From contig NZ_CP034842.1 of the NCBI RefSeq assembly GCF_004006635.1, forward strand, positions 1,674,001 through 1,738,000: a DNA stretch of 64,000 bases, read 5' to 3'. The translations under genes were made by a program, and so were the position numbers. The notes beneath the pieces were generated by a model. It ran no database searches. It saw only the letters and a program-made list of their open reading frames with translations, and was not told the DNA's origin. Positions 37,166-46,802 of the stretch are shown one piece after another. How positions within the stretch are numbered: position 1 is the first letter of the stretch; each line of letters opens with the position of its first letter. The DNA is from Fusobacterium necrophorum subsp. necrophorum (lineage in GTDB: Bacteria; Fusobacteriota; Fusobacteriia; Fusobacteriales; Fusobacteriaceae).

Positions 37166-37585
37166 ATGAAGAAAAAAATGTGGATGTTAACATTGGCTAT
37201 GCTGGCTCTTGTGATTGCCTGCGGAAAAAAAGATTTTTCCAAGATGACATTCCAAGACGGCTCCTATGCAGGTCAATATGTTTCAGAAGATTCGGAACAT
37301 AAAGACAGCTGTGAAGTCATATTGGAAATAAAGGAGAATAAGATTGTCTCCTGTCAGGCTACCTTCAAAGATGCTCAAGGAGAGATCAAGGATGAACACT
37401 ATGGAGAAAACGCCGGAGAAGAGAAGTTCACAAAAGCACAATTGGCGGTACAAGGTTTCGAAAAATATTCCGATATGCTTTTGGAGGTGCAAGATCCTGA
37501 AAAAGTAGATTCCATTGCAGGAGCTACCGTATCCAATAAAGAATTCAAAGCGGCTGTGTGGAACGCTTTGGAAAAAGCAAAGTAG
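37166..37585 (+). CDS. FMN-binding-domain lipoprotein
   Basis: 139 residues. Signal peptide with lipobox (LVIACG, Cys about residue 19), then an FMN-binding domain ending in SIAGATVSNKEF, where the threonine of GAT is the usual covalent flavin site attached by ApbE. Likely an extracytoplasmic electron carrier working with the Fe-S membrane protein upstream. No apbE gene is in the window. Confidence 0.82.
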   Translation: MKKKMWMLTLAMLALVIACGKKDFSKMTFQDGSYAGQYVSEDSEHKDSCEVILEIKENKIVSCQATFKDAQGEIKDEHYGENAGEEKFTKAQLAVQGFEKYSDMLLEVQDPEKVDSIAGATVSNKEFKAAVWNALEKAK

Positions 37586-37661
37586 TATAGAAATAGAAAA
37601 CTTTCATATCATAGGAAAACGTTATAGGTACAAAATTTGAAAACAAAAGGAGTTTTTTGCT

Positions 37662-38102
37662 ATGAAAAAAAATATATTTGAAAAATTAGGAATTTTGTTG
37701 TCTATTTTATTGCTTCTTATCCCAAAATGGATTGCACCGATTTGTCCCGGACTGAAAGAAGACGGAACGCACATGGGATGTTTCTATAGTGGAAATTTGG
37801 TAATGAAAATAGCTGTCATGATTATGATTCTATGTATCCTTATGATTGTCCTATCGAAATATAAGTATCTACGATTGTTGGGAAGTGCTCTTGTCATAGT
37901 ATTGTCCGCTTTCAGTTATCTGATTCCTCATGGTATGACTCATATGCACAATGAAATGGGAAAACCTTACGGATTTTGTAAAATGGAAAGCATGGCTTGT
38001 CGAGCAAATCATACCTTTGAAATTGTAGGAATTGTTGCAGGACTGATTGCCCTTGTCATGATTATCAACATCATAACAATTTTATTGAAGAAGGAAAAGT
38101 GA
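37662..38102 (+). CDS. DUF4418 membrane protein
   Basis: 146 residues with four predicted membrane segments. Conserved cysteines lie in the loops (APICPG, HMGCFYSG, FCKMESMACRANHT), and PHGMTHMHNEM is rich in His and Met, suggesting metal contact. DUF4418 proteins occur next to FtsX-type permeases in iron-related operons. Function not known. Preceded by AAAAGGAG. Confidence 0.75.
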   Translation: MKKNIFEKLGILLSILLLLIPKWIAPICPGLKEDGTHMGCFYSGNLVMKIAVMIMILCILMIVLSKYKYLRLLGSALVIVLSAFSYLIPHGMTHMHNEMGKPYGFCKMESMACRANHTFEIVGIVAGLIALVMIINIITILLKKEK

Positions 38103-38106
38103 AAAA

Positions 38107-39312
38107 ATGAAGAAAAGAATAGATGCTACGAGTTTGGCGATGGAAAATATAAGACAGAGAAAAATGAGAAGCATTTGCATGATATTGCTGGTTACTCTTT
38201 CCAGTATCATCGTATATATGGGTTCTGTATTTTCTCTGAGCTTAAAACATGGTTTGGACAGCCTTTCCAATCGTCTAGGAGCAGATGTGATTGTGGTTCC
38301 CGCGGGATATAAAGCGGAAATCGAGAGTGTTCTTCTGAAAGGAGAGCCTTCCACTTTTTATCTTCCGGAAAATACCATGAAAAAATTGGAGCAGTTTGAG
38401 GAAATTGAACAGATGACAGCTCAAATTTATGTTGCAACCCTATCTGCTTCCTGTTGTTCTTATCCGATTCAAATTATAGGAATTGATATAGACAGTGATT
38501 TTTTGATTTATCCATGGATTACAAACAGTATTCATAAAGAATTAAAGGATAATGAAGCCATCGTAGGAAGTCATGTAATAGGAGAACAGGGAGAAATTGT
38601 TCGTTTCTTCAATCATGAATTAAAAATTGTAGGTCGTCTCAAGGCGACGGGAGTCGGTTTTGATGCTACTGTCTTTGTCAACCGAAAGACGGCAAAAGAA
38701 TTGGCAAAGGCTTCGGAAAGAATTACGGCAAACCGAGTAGCGGAAGAGGATGTGATTTCTTCCATCATGCTTAAGGTAAAACCCGGAGTAGATTCCGTCA
38801 AACTTTCTTCTAAAATTTCAAGGACTCTTGCTCATGAAGGAATTTTTGCTATGTTCAGTAAGAAATTTGTGAATACGATCTCTTCCAATTTAAAAGTGTT
38901 ATCCTCTTATGTCGGAGGATTGATCTTTATTATTTGGATTTTTTCCATTGTAATATTAAGTATCAGCTTTACGGCAATTTTTAACGAAAGAAAAAAAGAG
39001 ATGGCAGTTCTAAGAGTTTTGGGAGCTTCTAAAAGAATATTGCGAAACATTATTGTAAAAGAAGCCGGAATTTTATCTCTTTGGGGAGCAGCTCTCGGAA
39101 GCTTTTTAGGGGTTCTGCTTTCTATGATTTTTCTTCCCCTTATGGCAAAAAGTCTAACAATGCCGTTTCTTTCTCCGGGAATTTTGAAATATCTACTTAT
39201 ATTTCTCTTGAGCTTTCTACTGGGGAGCTTGATAGGACCTCTCTCAACCGTTCGAGTGGTTAAAAAATTGACGGAAAAAGATAGCTATATGAGTCTAAAG
39301 GAAGAAATGTAG
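38107..39312 (+). CDS. FtsX/MacB-like ABC permease 3
   Basis: 401 residues: one N-terminal helix (ICMILLVTLSSIIVYMGSVF), extracytoplasmic domain, three C-terminal helices with FNERKKEMAVLRVLGASKR. Four bases after the DUF4418 gene and nine before its ATPase. A second ABC pair in the same operon, with one permease gene only, so it may form a homodimer. Confidence 0.85.
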   Translation: MKKRIDATSLAMENIRQRKMRSICMILLVTLSSIIVYMGSVFSLSLKHGLDSLSNRLGADVIVVPAGYKAEIESVLLKGEPSTFYLPENTMKKLEQFEEIEQMTAQIYVATLSASCCSYPIQIIGIDIDSDFLIYPWITNSIHKELKDNEAIVGSHVIGEQGEIVRFFNHELKIVGRLKATGVGFDATVFVNRKTAKELAKASERITANRVAEEDVISSIMLKVKPGVDSVKLSSKISRTLAHEGIFAMFSKKFVNTISSNLKVLSSYVGGLIFIIWIFSIVILSISFTAIFNERKKEMAVLRVLGASKRILRNIIVKEAGILSLWGAALGSFLGVLLSMIFLPLMAKSLTMPFLSPGILKYLLIFLLSFLLGSLIGPLSTVRVVKKLTEKDSYMSLKEEM

Positions 39313-39320
39313 GAGGAAGT

Positions 39321-40004
39321 ATGTTAGAAATCAAAAATATATCGAAATCTTATACCAGAGCAAACAAAGCTTTTTTTGCTGTAAAAGATGTCAGTTTAGA
39401 GATCAAGAGAGGAGACTTTATCCATATTATCGGGAGAAGTGGTAGTGGAAAATCCACTTTCTTGAATATTGTGGCGGGTTTACTTTCTGCGGACAGTGGA
39501 GAATTGCTTTTTGAAGGACAAAATTATATTTTGTTGGAAGATGAAGAAAAGTCAATTTTTAGGAACAAAACCATCGGTTTTATTCCGCAGTCCCCTGCCT
39601 TGTTATCCTATCTGACTGTTTTAGAAAATATTCGACTTGCCTATGATTTATATCATACGGACGGAAGTTCCGAAGAAAAAGCGAGATATTTTTTAAAAGA
39701 GTTGAGATTGGAACATCTTGCCGACTCTTATCCTAAGGAATTATCCGGTGGAGAATTGAGAAGAGTCATTATTCTTCGGGCTTTGATTACGGATATTCAA
39801 ATTTTGATTGCGGATGAGCCGACTTCGGATTTGGATATTGAGGCAAGCAAAGAAGTCATGGAATTATTGCAAAAATTAAATGAAAGGGGGCTGACAATTC
39901 TTATAGTGACACATGAATTGGATACTTTAAAGTATGGAAAAAGTATCTATACCATGTCTGAGGGAGTATTGAGCCCGGGCAATCATTTAAGCAAAATGCC
40001 ATAA
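39321..40004 (+). CDS. ABC transporter ATPase (LolD/MacB type)
   Basis: 227 residues. Walker A GRSGSGKST, signature LSGGELRR, Walker B ILIADEPTSDLD, H-loop IVTHE. Partner of permease 3. Last gene of the operon, followed by a strong terminator at 40104-40153. Confidence 0.9.
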   Translation: MLEIKNISKSYTRANKAFFAVKDVSLEIKRGDFIHIIGRSGSGKSTFLNIVAGLLSADSGELLFEGQNYILLEDEEKSIFRNKTIGFIPQSPALLSYLTVLENIRLAYDLYHTDGSSEEKARYFLKELRLEHLADSYPKELSGGELRRVIILRALITDIQILIADEPTSDLDIEASKEVMELLQKLNERGLTILIVTHELDTLKYGKSIYTMSEGVLSPGNHLSKMP

Positions 40005-40103
40005 AGGGGATTTTAGCAAAAATGAGCTAGGAACATGATAAAAGAATGTGCAGAAAAATGCTTTTATGAGATAGCGAATTCAGAAGCAGGCAGTATGGAA
40101 AGA

Positions 40104-40153
40104 AAAACTCCAAGTAGAATTTTGAAGTATAAAATCCTAACTTGGAGTTTTTT
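40104..40153 (+). terminator. Terminator of the iron-transport-like operon
   Basis: AAAACTCCAAG and CTTGGAGTTTT form the stem around a 26-base loop region, followed by T6. The rest of 40005-40308 shows no gene. Confidence 0.8.
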
Positions 40154-40308
40154 ATTATATAGGAAAGTATAAATTTAAAGAGATAGGAAAATAATAAAAA
40201 AAAGAATTTACGGAAATATAAATTGTAATTAAGAGTAAAATTATAGAAAAGTTATAGAAAAATAAGAAATTGTTGAATGCAAAAAAGCTCTAATAAAATT
40301 AGAGAAAA

Positions 40309-41508
40309 TTAAGGATATATTTTATGAATTTCATACCCAGACCAGAGGGAGGTTAAAAATAATTCTTTTACTTTTAGCTTTATCTTACAAAAAGGACAAA
40401 TAAAAGGATTAATATCAAAAGTTTCTAAAGAAGATTTCACATAAAAAGAAAGTTCAAATTGCTTTTTCTTTTTAAAATTAAGAATAACTTTTTTTAGTTT
40501 AGAATTTAAATGCCTAGCATAAAACCCAAATCTAGAAATAGATTTAAAGTTTTTAGGTGGAAGATGAATAAGAATCTGTTGAACAAATTCATCAATAGGC
40601 ATTGTGCGATATTTTTTATTTTTATTATCAGCTAAATCTTGATAGAAAAAAGTAACTTCTTTATCGTTAAAATTAACAATTTTATATTCTGCAATTGGAG
40701 CTCGCGCAAGATATCTTCCAAGATACTTTATGATTCCGGCAGTTGAATTAAGTTCTGTAGATCCTACATTAAAAAATAGGCGAACATCTTTTTTGTATAG
40801 TTCTCTAACTGATTTGAGCGCTTTTTTCTTAATGTTTTCAGAGTAGTTTCCATTTTTTACAATATCAAGTACTAAAAAACGCCATTGTTTAGCAATAGAA
40901 TTAACATGAAAATATTCCAATTTTCTAAAAGTTAGTTTTTTAGTAAACCCACCCAGCGAAACAAGCGCATGGATGTGTGGATTTCATTTGAGGTCACGAC
41001 CAAAGGTATGAATAATTGTGACAAGCCCATAATGAACAATATCAGTATCAGTAAAGTAATTAGGAGAAGATTTAGGAATTTTCTTTTTTCTTTGAGTTTT
41101 TTTATTAATATTGTGAAACTGATATTTAAAAATTTCATTAACGGCTTCAGCGAGTTTTCTAAGTAAAGTTCGATCATAACAAAAAAACATTCTTAATTCT
41201 TCAGGAATGGTAAAAAGAACATGCCTATGAGGGATATTAAGAATATCTCTTTGCATATTAGAAGCCCAAACAGAAGAATATTTGAAACCACAAGTAGGAC
41301 AGAGTTTAGATTTGCAAGAGATAGGAAAAGTATGAAAGTGACCGCATTTTTTACAAGAATATTTAACAAAACCTTTGCTAATATCTCTACAAAGTAAAAA
41401 TTTATCAAGAGAAAATTTGATAAATTCAAGATGTTCATGCGCAACAAAAGACTTGATAAAATTGAAGATATGTGTTAGATTAGTTAAGAGTAATATTTCT
41501 TTAATCAT
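40309..41508 (-). pseudogene. IS91-family transposase with one nonsense codon
   Basis: About 400 codons interrupted only by TGA at 40984-40986, where the family has Trp (GRDLK-stop-NPHIHALVSLGG). N-terminal zinc-binding domain (CKKCGHFHTFPISCKSKLCP, TCG), then HVLFTIPEELR, the HUH motif NPHIHAL and the catalytic-tyrosine region GIIKYLGRYLARAPIAEY. IS91 enzymes move by rolling-circle replication. SD AAAGGAGC before the ATG. A single G-to-A change explains the stop, so decay is recent; suppression cannot be excluded. Confidence 0.85.
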
Positions 41509-41563
41509 AAGAAGTAGCTCCTTTCTGTATTTTTTTTCGCAATTAAATTTTACAGAAAAAGAG

Positions 41564-41609
41564 AGCCGATTGCAAAAGATTTTTTTAAAATCTGCAATCG
41601 GCTTTTTTT
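41564..41609 (+). terminator. Strong hairpin upstream of the IS91 transposase
   Basis: AGCCGATTGCA (41564-41574) pairs with TGCAATCGGCT (41593-41603), followed by T7. On the plus strand it is a typical terminator and may shield the element from outside transcription or be part of an IS91 end. Confidence 0.6.
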
Positions 41610-41654
41610 ATGAAGAATAAATAAAAGAAGATAGAAAAACCATTTCGAAATTCC

Positions 41655-41857
41655 GATAATATTTTTTATGTAAATATTATAAAAAAATGTAATTTATTAT
41701 TTATTAGATAATATTTTTTATCGGTATATTTTAACTAAATTAAAAATTTATATTTTAATAATTATTTATAATAATTATAATTTTATTTTACGAGAAAAGA
41801 GAATTCGATCGAATAAAAAGAGAGGTATTTATAAGGATTATCGATAATATTTTTTAT
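41655..41857 (+). repeat. Three copies of GATAATATTTTTTAT in an AT-rich spacer
   Basis: Exact 15-mers at 41655-41669, 41707-41721 and 41843-41857. The spacer 41610-42110 has no gene, is extremely AT-rich and also holds palindromes such as ATATAATTATAATTATAT (about 41989-42006). Confidence 0.75.
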
Positions 41858-42111
41858 GTCTTTTTTCAAAGAACAGAAAGAAAAGGATGAACCACAGAAG
41901 TATTCTTAGTCAAGTGAGAAAAAGAGAAATTCCCATCCTAATTTTCTAAATTATTTTAAAATAATAATTATTATTCTTATTTTAGCACATATAATTATAA
42001 TTATATGCGATTTTATTATTAAACTTATATAAATAATAATTTGTTTTAAATAATTTTGAAAATTTTTCTTATAAAAAAATACATAAAAATAAATATCGGA
42101 TGATTTGATAG

Positions 42112-42146
42112 AAAAAGAGAGAGAAATCCTTTTTGACTTCTCTCCT
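42112..42146 (-). terminator. Terminator of nagB
   Basis: On the minus strand GAGAGAA and TTCTCTC flank a 12-base loop, followed by TCTTTTTC. It begins about six bases after the nagB stop. Confidence 0.5.
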
Positions 42147-42151
42147 TCTCT

Positions 42152-42979
42152 TTATCTATATTCTCGATAAAAATCTTCGAGCAATTGCTCTGTATCCAAA
42201 TTATCTTTTTCAATGTCTTTATAATATCGATAAGTTCCTACCATAAGTTCATGACATGCTGCTTCATCTGCGACAATAATTCCTTTTTCATGTAATTGTA
42301 GGGCAGAAATCGTCCAAAGATGATTAACTCCTTCTTCAATTCCTTTATGCAAGGCTCGTGCTTTTTTTAAGCCGTTTACCATAATCAGAACTTCTTTTGC
42401 CTCCAAGATTGTACCAACTCCAACAGTTAAAGCCAGTTTGGGAACCTTTGTTATGTCATTATTAAAAAATCTTGCATTTGCCAAAATGGTGTCTGTCGTC
42501 AATTCTTTACTTCTGGTTCGAGAACTCAAAGAAGAACCCGGTTCGTTAAAAGCAATATGTCCATCTTCTCCGACCCCTCCCAAGAAAAGATGAATTCCTC
42601 CCGCTTTTTTTATTTTTTCTTCATATTCTTGGCATTCTTTGACATAATCTTCTGCCATTCCGTCTAAAATATTAATATTTTCTTTCGGAATGTCGATATG
42701 GTCAAAAAAATGATGTTTCATATAGTAGTGATAGCTTTGTTTATTTGTTGCTTCCAATCCCACATATTCATCCATATTAAAAGTGATGACATTTTCAAAC
42801 GATAGTAAGCCATCTTGATAAAATTGAATCAATCTTTTATACATTCCCAGAGGAGTTCCTCCGGTTGGCAAGCCTAATACAAACGGTTTCTCTTTTGTAG
42901 GCTGAAATTCTTTGATTTTTCTTGCTACGTATACAGCAGTCCAATCAACTACATTTTTTTCTGTAATAACAACTCGCAT
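42152..42979 (-). CDS. nagB: Glucosamine-6-phosphate deaminase
   Basis: 275 residues. Converts glucosamine 6-phosphate to fructose 6-phosphate and ammonia, linking amino-sugar use to glycolysis. Family motifs: [21 protein letters not shown] (catalytic Asp) and [18 protein letters not shown]. Next to an RpiR-type regulator 9 bases upstream, which is often a sialic acid or amino-sugar sensor. nagA is not in the window. Confidence 0.95.
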   Translation of the reverse strand: MRVVITEKNVVDWTAVYVARKIKEFQPTKEKPFVLGLPTGGTPLGMYKRLIQFYQDGLLSFENVITFNMDEYVGLEATNKQSYHYYMKHHFFDHIDIPKENINILDGMAEDYVKECQEYEEKIKKAGGIHLFLGGVGEDGHIAFNEPGSSLSSRTRSKELTTDTILANARFFNNDITKVPKLALTVGVGTILEAKEVLIMVNGLKKARALHKGIEEGVNHLWTISALQLHEKGIIVADEAACHELMVGTYRYYKDIEKDNLDTEQLLEDFYREYR

Positions 42980-42988
42980 ATTTCCTCC

Positions 42989-43840
42989 TTATAGTTTAAA
43001 ATTTTTGACTATTTCCATAGCTTCCAATATATTTTCTTCCATCTCTTTATTTTCTAAAATCAATCGGACATACAACATATCAATGACTGTCATTTGTGAA
43101 ATTCTTGGAGAAAGAGCCGTTGCTCTAAAATTTTTATTTAATTCCACTGTATTTAAAGAAATCTCTCCTAAGTCACGAATGGGATTTCCTGCAATGGTAG
43201 TCAAAGTGATAATCAAAATTCCTCGCTCTTTTGCTTTTTTCGTAATTTCATAGACTTCCTTCGTCTTTCCACTATAAGAAATGACAAATAAAATATCCTT
43301 TGCTCCCATGGTTGATAACAAGCTAAGCTGTATATGAAAGTCCATTTCAAACACAACATCTTTTCCCAATTCCAGAAGTTTATAGGATAAATCTTTCGCA
43401 ACAACTCCTGAAAATCCGGCACCGAGTATCATAATTCTTTTCGCCTTCTCCAATGCTTTTATTGCTTTTTCCAGTTCTGTAAAATCTAAAAGAGAATAGG
43501 TATCTTCAATTGCCCTGACATTTTCATGAGCCACTTTTTGGCATACTTCTTGTAGACTGTCATCGGAATCGATTTCACTATCGATAATGTTGACTTGTTT
43601 TTTTGCAGAACGAACTCCAATGTCTTGGCTTAGAGAAAGTTTAAAATCAGGATAACCGGAAAAGCCTATTTTTTTTGCAAAACGAACGATAGAAGCCTGA
43701 CTTGTTTTACAAATCTTTGCGACTTGATAAGTTGTCAATTGTTTTACCTCTTCCGGATGATTTAAAATATAGTTTGCTATTTTTTGTTCCATTTTACTAA
43801 AATTTTCACGCATCATCTTTAGTTTTAAAATTACACTCAT
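42989..43840 (-). CDS. RpiR/MurR-family regulator with SIS domain
   Basis: 283 residues: an N-terminal HTH_6 domain (MEQKIANYILNHPEEVKQLT, then TYQVAKICKTSQASIVRFAK) and a C-terminal SIS phosphosugar-binding domain (MILGAGFSGVVAKDLSYKLL). Likely senses a sugar phosphate and controls nagB, transcribed next. AAGGTGG precedes the ATG at 43840; the gene overlaps the 3' end of the radical SAM gene by 35 bases. Confidence 0.9.
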   Translation of the reverse strand: MSVILKLKMMRENFSKMEQKIANYILNHPEEVKQLTTYQVAKICKTSQASIVRFAKKIGFSGYPDFKLSLSQDIGVRSAKKQVNIIDSEIDSDDSLQEVCQKVAHENVRAIEDTYSLLDFTELEKAIKALEKAKRIMILGAGFSGVVAKDLSYKLLELGKDVVFEMDFHIQLSLLSTMGAKDILFVISYSGKTKEVYEITKKAKERGILIITLTTIAGNPIRDLGEISLNTVELNKNFRATALSPRISQMTVIDMLYVRLILENKEMEENILEAMEIVKNFKL

Positions 43841-44753
43841 TCTTTCTTACCACCTTAGTTTTATTTCGCTTTTCCCGTAGTTTCAACTCTTTTTGTATGC
43901 TATTCAAAACATTTCGTTTCTGTAAAGTCCACAGAGGAGCAAGAAGGGTCTCTTTTTCTCCATCTCCTGTCAACCTATGGATGACTATATTATATGATAA
44001 ATTCTCCAAGATTGTAACCACTTTTTTCACAAATTCTTCTTTTTTTTGTATTTTTATTTCATGATTGAGATAAAGTTGTTCCAAATATGTGTTTTTTTGT
44101 ATGTATAGACAATGAATTTTTATTCCCCATGTTCCACATTCTTGAGCATAGAGAGCTGTTTGTAAGCCGTCTTCTTCCTTTTCTTTCGGGAGTCCTAAAA
44201 GAATATGAGTTACAAATTTGATCCCATATTTTTTTAGCCGGGAACAGGCTTCCGTATAAACGGAAAGAGGATAACCTCTATGAAAAAATTCCGCCACCTC
44301 CTCATTAATTGTCTGCAAGCCCAATTCAACCCATAAAAAAGTTTTTTCCTGAAACTCCTCCAATAAGTGTAAGACTTCTTCGCCCAAACAATCAGGACGA
44401 GTTGCAATGGCAAGTCCCATAACTCGAGGATGTGTAAGAGCTTCTTCATATCGTTTCCGTAAAGTATCGACATCAGCATAGGTATTGGTAAAATTTTGAA
44501 AATAGGCAATTACTCTTCCTGTGGGAAATTTTTTTGAAATGAGCACCAATTGTTCTTCTATTTGCTGATAAATATTTTTATGTCTATCTCCTGTGAATTC
44601 TCCACTTCCTTCCTCACTACAAAAGATACATCCTCCAAATCCGATACTTCCGTCTCGATTGGGGCAAGTAAATCCGCCATCCAAAGAAACTTTATATATT
44701 TTTTCCCCGAAATGATCTTGAAAATAATCATTCAAAGAATAAAACCTTCCCAT
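43806..44753 (-). CDS. TIGR01212-family radical SAM protein (YhcC-like)
   Basis: 315 residues. The radical SAM cluster motif is of the C-x10-C-x2-C type (TCPNRDGSIGFGGCIFC), the long-spaced form of the TIGR01212/YhcC family; GTLRKRYEEAL and ELGLQT are typical. Substrate unknown; homologues are often associated with nucleotide or tRNA modification. AAGGAG before the ATG. First of three leftward genes, divergent from asparaginase. Confidence 0.88.
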   Translation of the reverse strand: MGRFYSLNDYFQDHFGEKIYKVSLDGGFTCPNRDGSIGFGGCIFCSEEGSGEFTGDRHKNIYQQIEEQLVLISKKFPTGRVIAYFQNFTNTYADVDTLRKRYEEALTHPRVMGLAIATRPDCLGEEVLHLLEEFQEKTFLWVELGLQTINEEVAEFFHRGYPLSVYTEACSRLKKYGIKFVTHILLGLPKEKEEDGLQTALYAQECGTWGIKIHCLYIQKNTYLEQLYLNHEIKIQKKEEFVKKVVTILENLSYNIVIHRLTGDGEKETLLAPLWTLQKRNVLNSIQKELKLREKRNKTKVVRKNECNFKTKDDA

Positions 44754-44782
44754 AAATACAACTCCTTTTTTCTTTCTAATCT

Positions 44783-44815
44783 ATTCTAGCATAGAAGATA
44801 TTTTTATGCTAGAAT
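44783..44815. promoter_or_regulatory. Symmetric divergent promoter between the radical SAM gene and ansA
   Basis: ATTCTAGCATA (44783-44793) and TATGCTAGAAT (44805-44815) are a perfect 11-bp inverted repeat with an 11-base spacer. Each arm is an extended -10 (TGCTAGAAT) on its own strand, so the palindrome may be two mirrored promoters or a shared operator. Confidence 0.5.
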
Positions 44816-44847
44816 AAGTATGAGAAAATAAAAGGAGAGGATAGGAA

Positions 44848-45834
44848 ATGAAACATCAAATTTTGCTAATCAATACAGGTGGAACCATTGGAATGATAGG
44901 AGAACCCTTGCACCCTAGTAAAAACTGGAAAGAAGTCACAAAAAATCATCCCATTCTATGGGATTTTTTGGTTGATTACTATCAAATGCAAAATCTGGTC
45001 GATTCTTCGGATATGAACCCGAGCATCTGGTTGGAATTGACAAAAATTATAAAAGAAAATTACGATAATTATAAGGGTTTTGTCATTCTGCATGGAACGG
45101 ACACAATGTCCTATACTGCTTCCATTCTTTCTTTTCTCTGTAAAAATTTGGGAAAACCGATTATTTTAACCGGTTCTCAAGTTCCTCTTGCAAAACCGAG
45201 AAGCGATGCTTTACAAAACTTAATCACAGCCATTCAAATTGCTTCCCAATATGAAATTCCGGAAGTCTGCATCTTATTTCGAGATACTTTACTTCGAGGA
45301 AATCGTTCCAAAAAAGTAGATGCTACCAATTATTTTGGTTTTTCTTCTCCTAATTATCCCGTCCTTGGGGAAATCGGTGCTGAAATTAAAATTTCATGGG
45401 ATAAGATTCTGCCTCCTCCAAAAGAGCACTTTCGACTGGAGGAAGAGCTTTCTCCCAATATTTTAGTCTTAGAAATTTTTCCGGGAATGAAGGTCGAGTT
45501 CTATCGCAGCATCCTACAATCTCAAATCAAGGGGATTATCTTAAAAACCTTTGGAAATGGAAATGCACCTACTTCTCCTTCTTTTTTGAGCTTTTTGAAA
45601 GAATTACAGGAAAGAAAAATTCCGGTTATCAATGTGACACAGTGTATCCGTGGAAGTGTAGAGCATGGAAAATATGCTTGTAGCCAGAATTTTCTCTCCT
45701 TGGGAGTGATTTCTGCCAAAGATATGACAACAGAAGCCAGTATCACAAAATTGATGTATTTGCTTGGAAAAAAATATAGTTATGAAGAAATTCAAGAGAA
45801 TTTTCAAAAGAATTTTGCAGGAGAAATTTCTTAA
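44848..45834 (+). CDS. ansA: L-asparaginase, type I
   Basis: 328 residues. Hydrolyses asparagine to aspartate and ammonia. Two catalytic threonine segments are present: INTGGTIGM near the N-terminus and HGTDTMSYTA, followed by LTGSQVPL and RSDALQNL. No signal peptide, so cytoplasmic, as expected of AnsA. AAGGAGAGG precedes the ATG. Single gene with a terminator at 45908-45959. Confidence 0.92.
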   Translation: MKHQILLINTGGTIGMIGEPLHPSKNWKEVTKNHPILWDFLVDYYQMQNLVDSSDMNPSIWLELTKIIKENYDNYKGFVILHGTDTMSYTASILSFLCKNLGKPIILTGSQVPLAKPRSDALQNLITAIQIASQYEIPEVCILFRDTLLRGNRSKKVDATNYFGFSSPNYPVLGEIGAEIKISWDKILPPPKEHFRLEEELSPNILVLEIFPGMKVEFYRSILQSQIKGIILKTFGNGNAPTSPSFLSFLKELQERKIPVINVTQCIRGSVEHGKYACSQNFLSLGVISAKDMTTEASITKLMYLLGKKYSYEEIQENFQKNFAGEIS

Positions 45835-45907
45835 AAAACTATTACAAATACTTAAAATTCAGCCAGAACTATAGAATAAGAGTTTATAGATAAGTTTGTA
45901 TAAATTT

Positions 45908-45959
45908 AAAAACCTTCTAGAGATATGTTACTATGAGAACATAGACTAGAAGGTTTTTT
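45908..45959. terminator. Bidirectional terminator between ansA and the mipA-like gene
   Basis: AAAACCTTCTAG and CTAGAAGGTTTT form the outer stem with an inner TATGTT/AACATA stem, and T runs lie on both strands. Confidence 0.75.
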
Positions 45960-46043
45960 CTTTTAAGATTTTTTAGCAATACTACTTATCAAAAACTCTA
46001 ATAAATCCTATAAAAACTGTCCTAAACTATCTATCAGAAAGTT

Positions 46044-46784
46044 TTAAAAAGAATATTGTAACCCTATTGTAGTAGAGATATTGGTTTTATCTTTTACTAA
46101 AGGAGAGTTGGTAATTTCTTTTGAATAATTTGTGGCCGATACTGAAGTAAATATAGAGAACGGCTCTGTAATTTGATATTCTAAAGAAGCTTCTGCACCA
46201 TAAGAATAAGATGCCTTCGGAGAATAAACTTTAGTTAACTTTCCACCAAAGTCTTCCTTATGCACTCCAAAATAATAATTTGTGAAATTTTTAGAATATA
46301 TCGTATAATTAAGACCTGTTGTAAAAAATAAGTTTTCCGTAAGAGGAAAACTTAAACTAAGATCTGCTCCGGTTGAACTTCCTCTTTTTCCTCCTTGCGC
46401 GAAGATGGAAGTTTGAAAATTATCTTTAAAGTAAGTAATTCTTCCTCCTCCAACAATTTGACTTCTTCTTGTTTGAATACTTTTATATTCTTTTTGCATT
46501 TCTTTCCCTTTGACAGGATATCCATCTAAAAAATCAAAATATCCGGAAATTAGAAAATTGTCGTGAACTTGAAATTGGTATCCCAGCTCGGATTGATTGA
46601 TGTAAAAATCTTTGTAATTTACTGAAATAAGAGGTAAGACAGAATATTTTTCTTTTGCACTTACCTTATATATTTCTTTTGCATGAGAAGCTGTAATTCC
46701 TAAATTTACTCCTGACATTTTTTCTTCTGCATAACTAAATGCAGCGAATGAACAAAAAATTGCTATTATAAAATTTTTTTTCAT
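46044..46784 (-). CDS. MipA/OmpV-family outer-membrane protein
   Basis: 246 residues. Signal peptide (cut after SYA), then a beta-barrel with alternating aromatic segments and a C-terminal GLQYSF. MipA in E. coli scaffolds MltA and PBP1B in peptidoglycan synthesis; OmpV-type members serve as porin-like or regulated outer-membrane proteins. 18 bases after the omptin gene on the same strand, so probably co-transcribed with it. Confidence 0.8.
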   Translation of the reverse strand: MKKNFIIAIFCSFAAFSYAEEKMSGVNLGITASHAKEIYKVSAKEKYSVLPLISVNYKDFYINQSELGYQFQVHDNFLISGYFDFLDGYPVKGKEMQKEYKSIQTRRSQIVGGGRITYFKDNFQTSIFAQGGKRGSSTGADLSLSFPLTENLFFTTGLNYTIYSKNFTNYYFGVHKEDFGGKLTKVYSPKASYSYGAEASLEYQITEPFSIFTSVSATNYSKEITNSPLVKDKTNISTTIGLQYSF

Positions 46785-46802
46785 AATATCCTCCTTCTAT
46801 AT

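Larger units (their letters stand above)
40309..41609 (-). mobile_element. IS91-like insertion element, ends approximate
   Basis: Contains the transposase pseudogene and a hairpin at its upstream side (41564-41609). IS91 elements lack terminal inverted repeats and target duplications, so exact ends cannot be fixed by eye. It sits between the iron operon and nagB. Confidence 0.6.

Noticed and set aside
40984..40986. TGA read as tryptophan in the transposase
   Set aside because: No other gene in the window needs TGA as Trp and many genes end at TGA, so a plain nonsense mutation is simpler.
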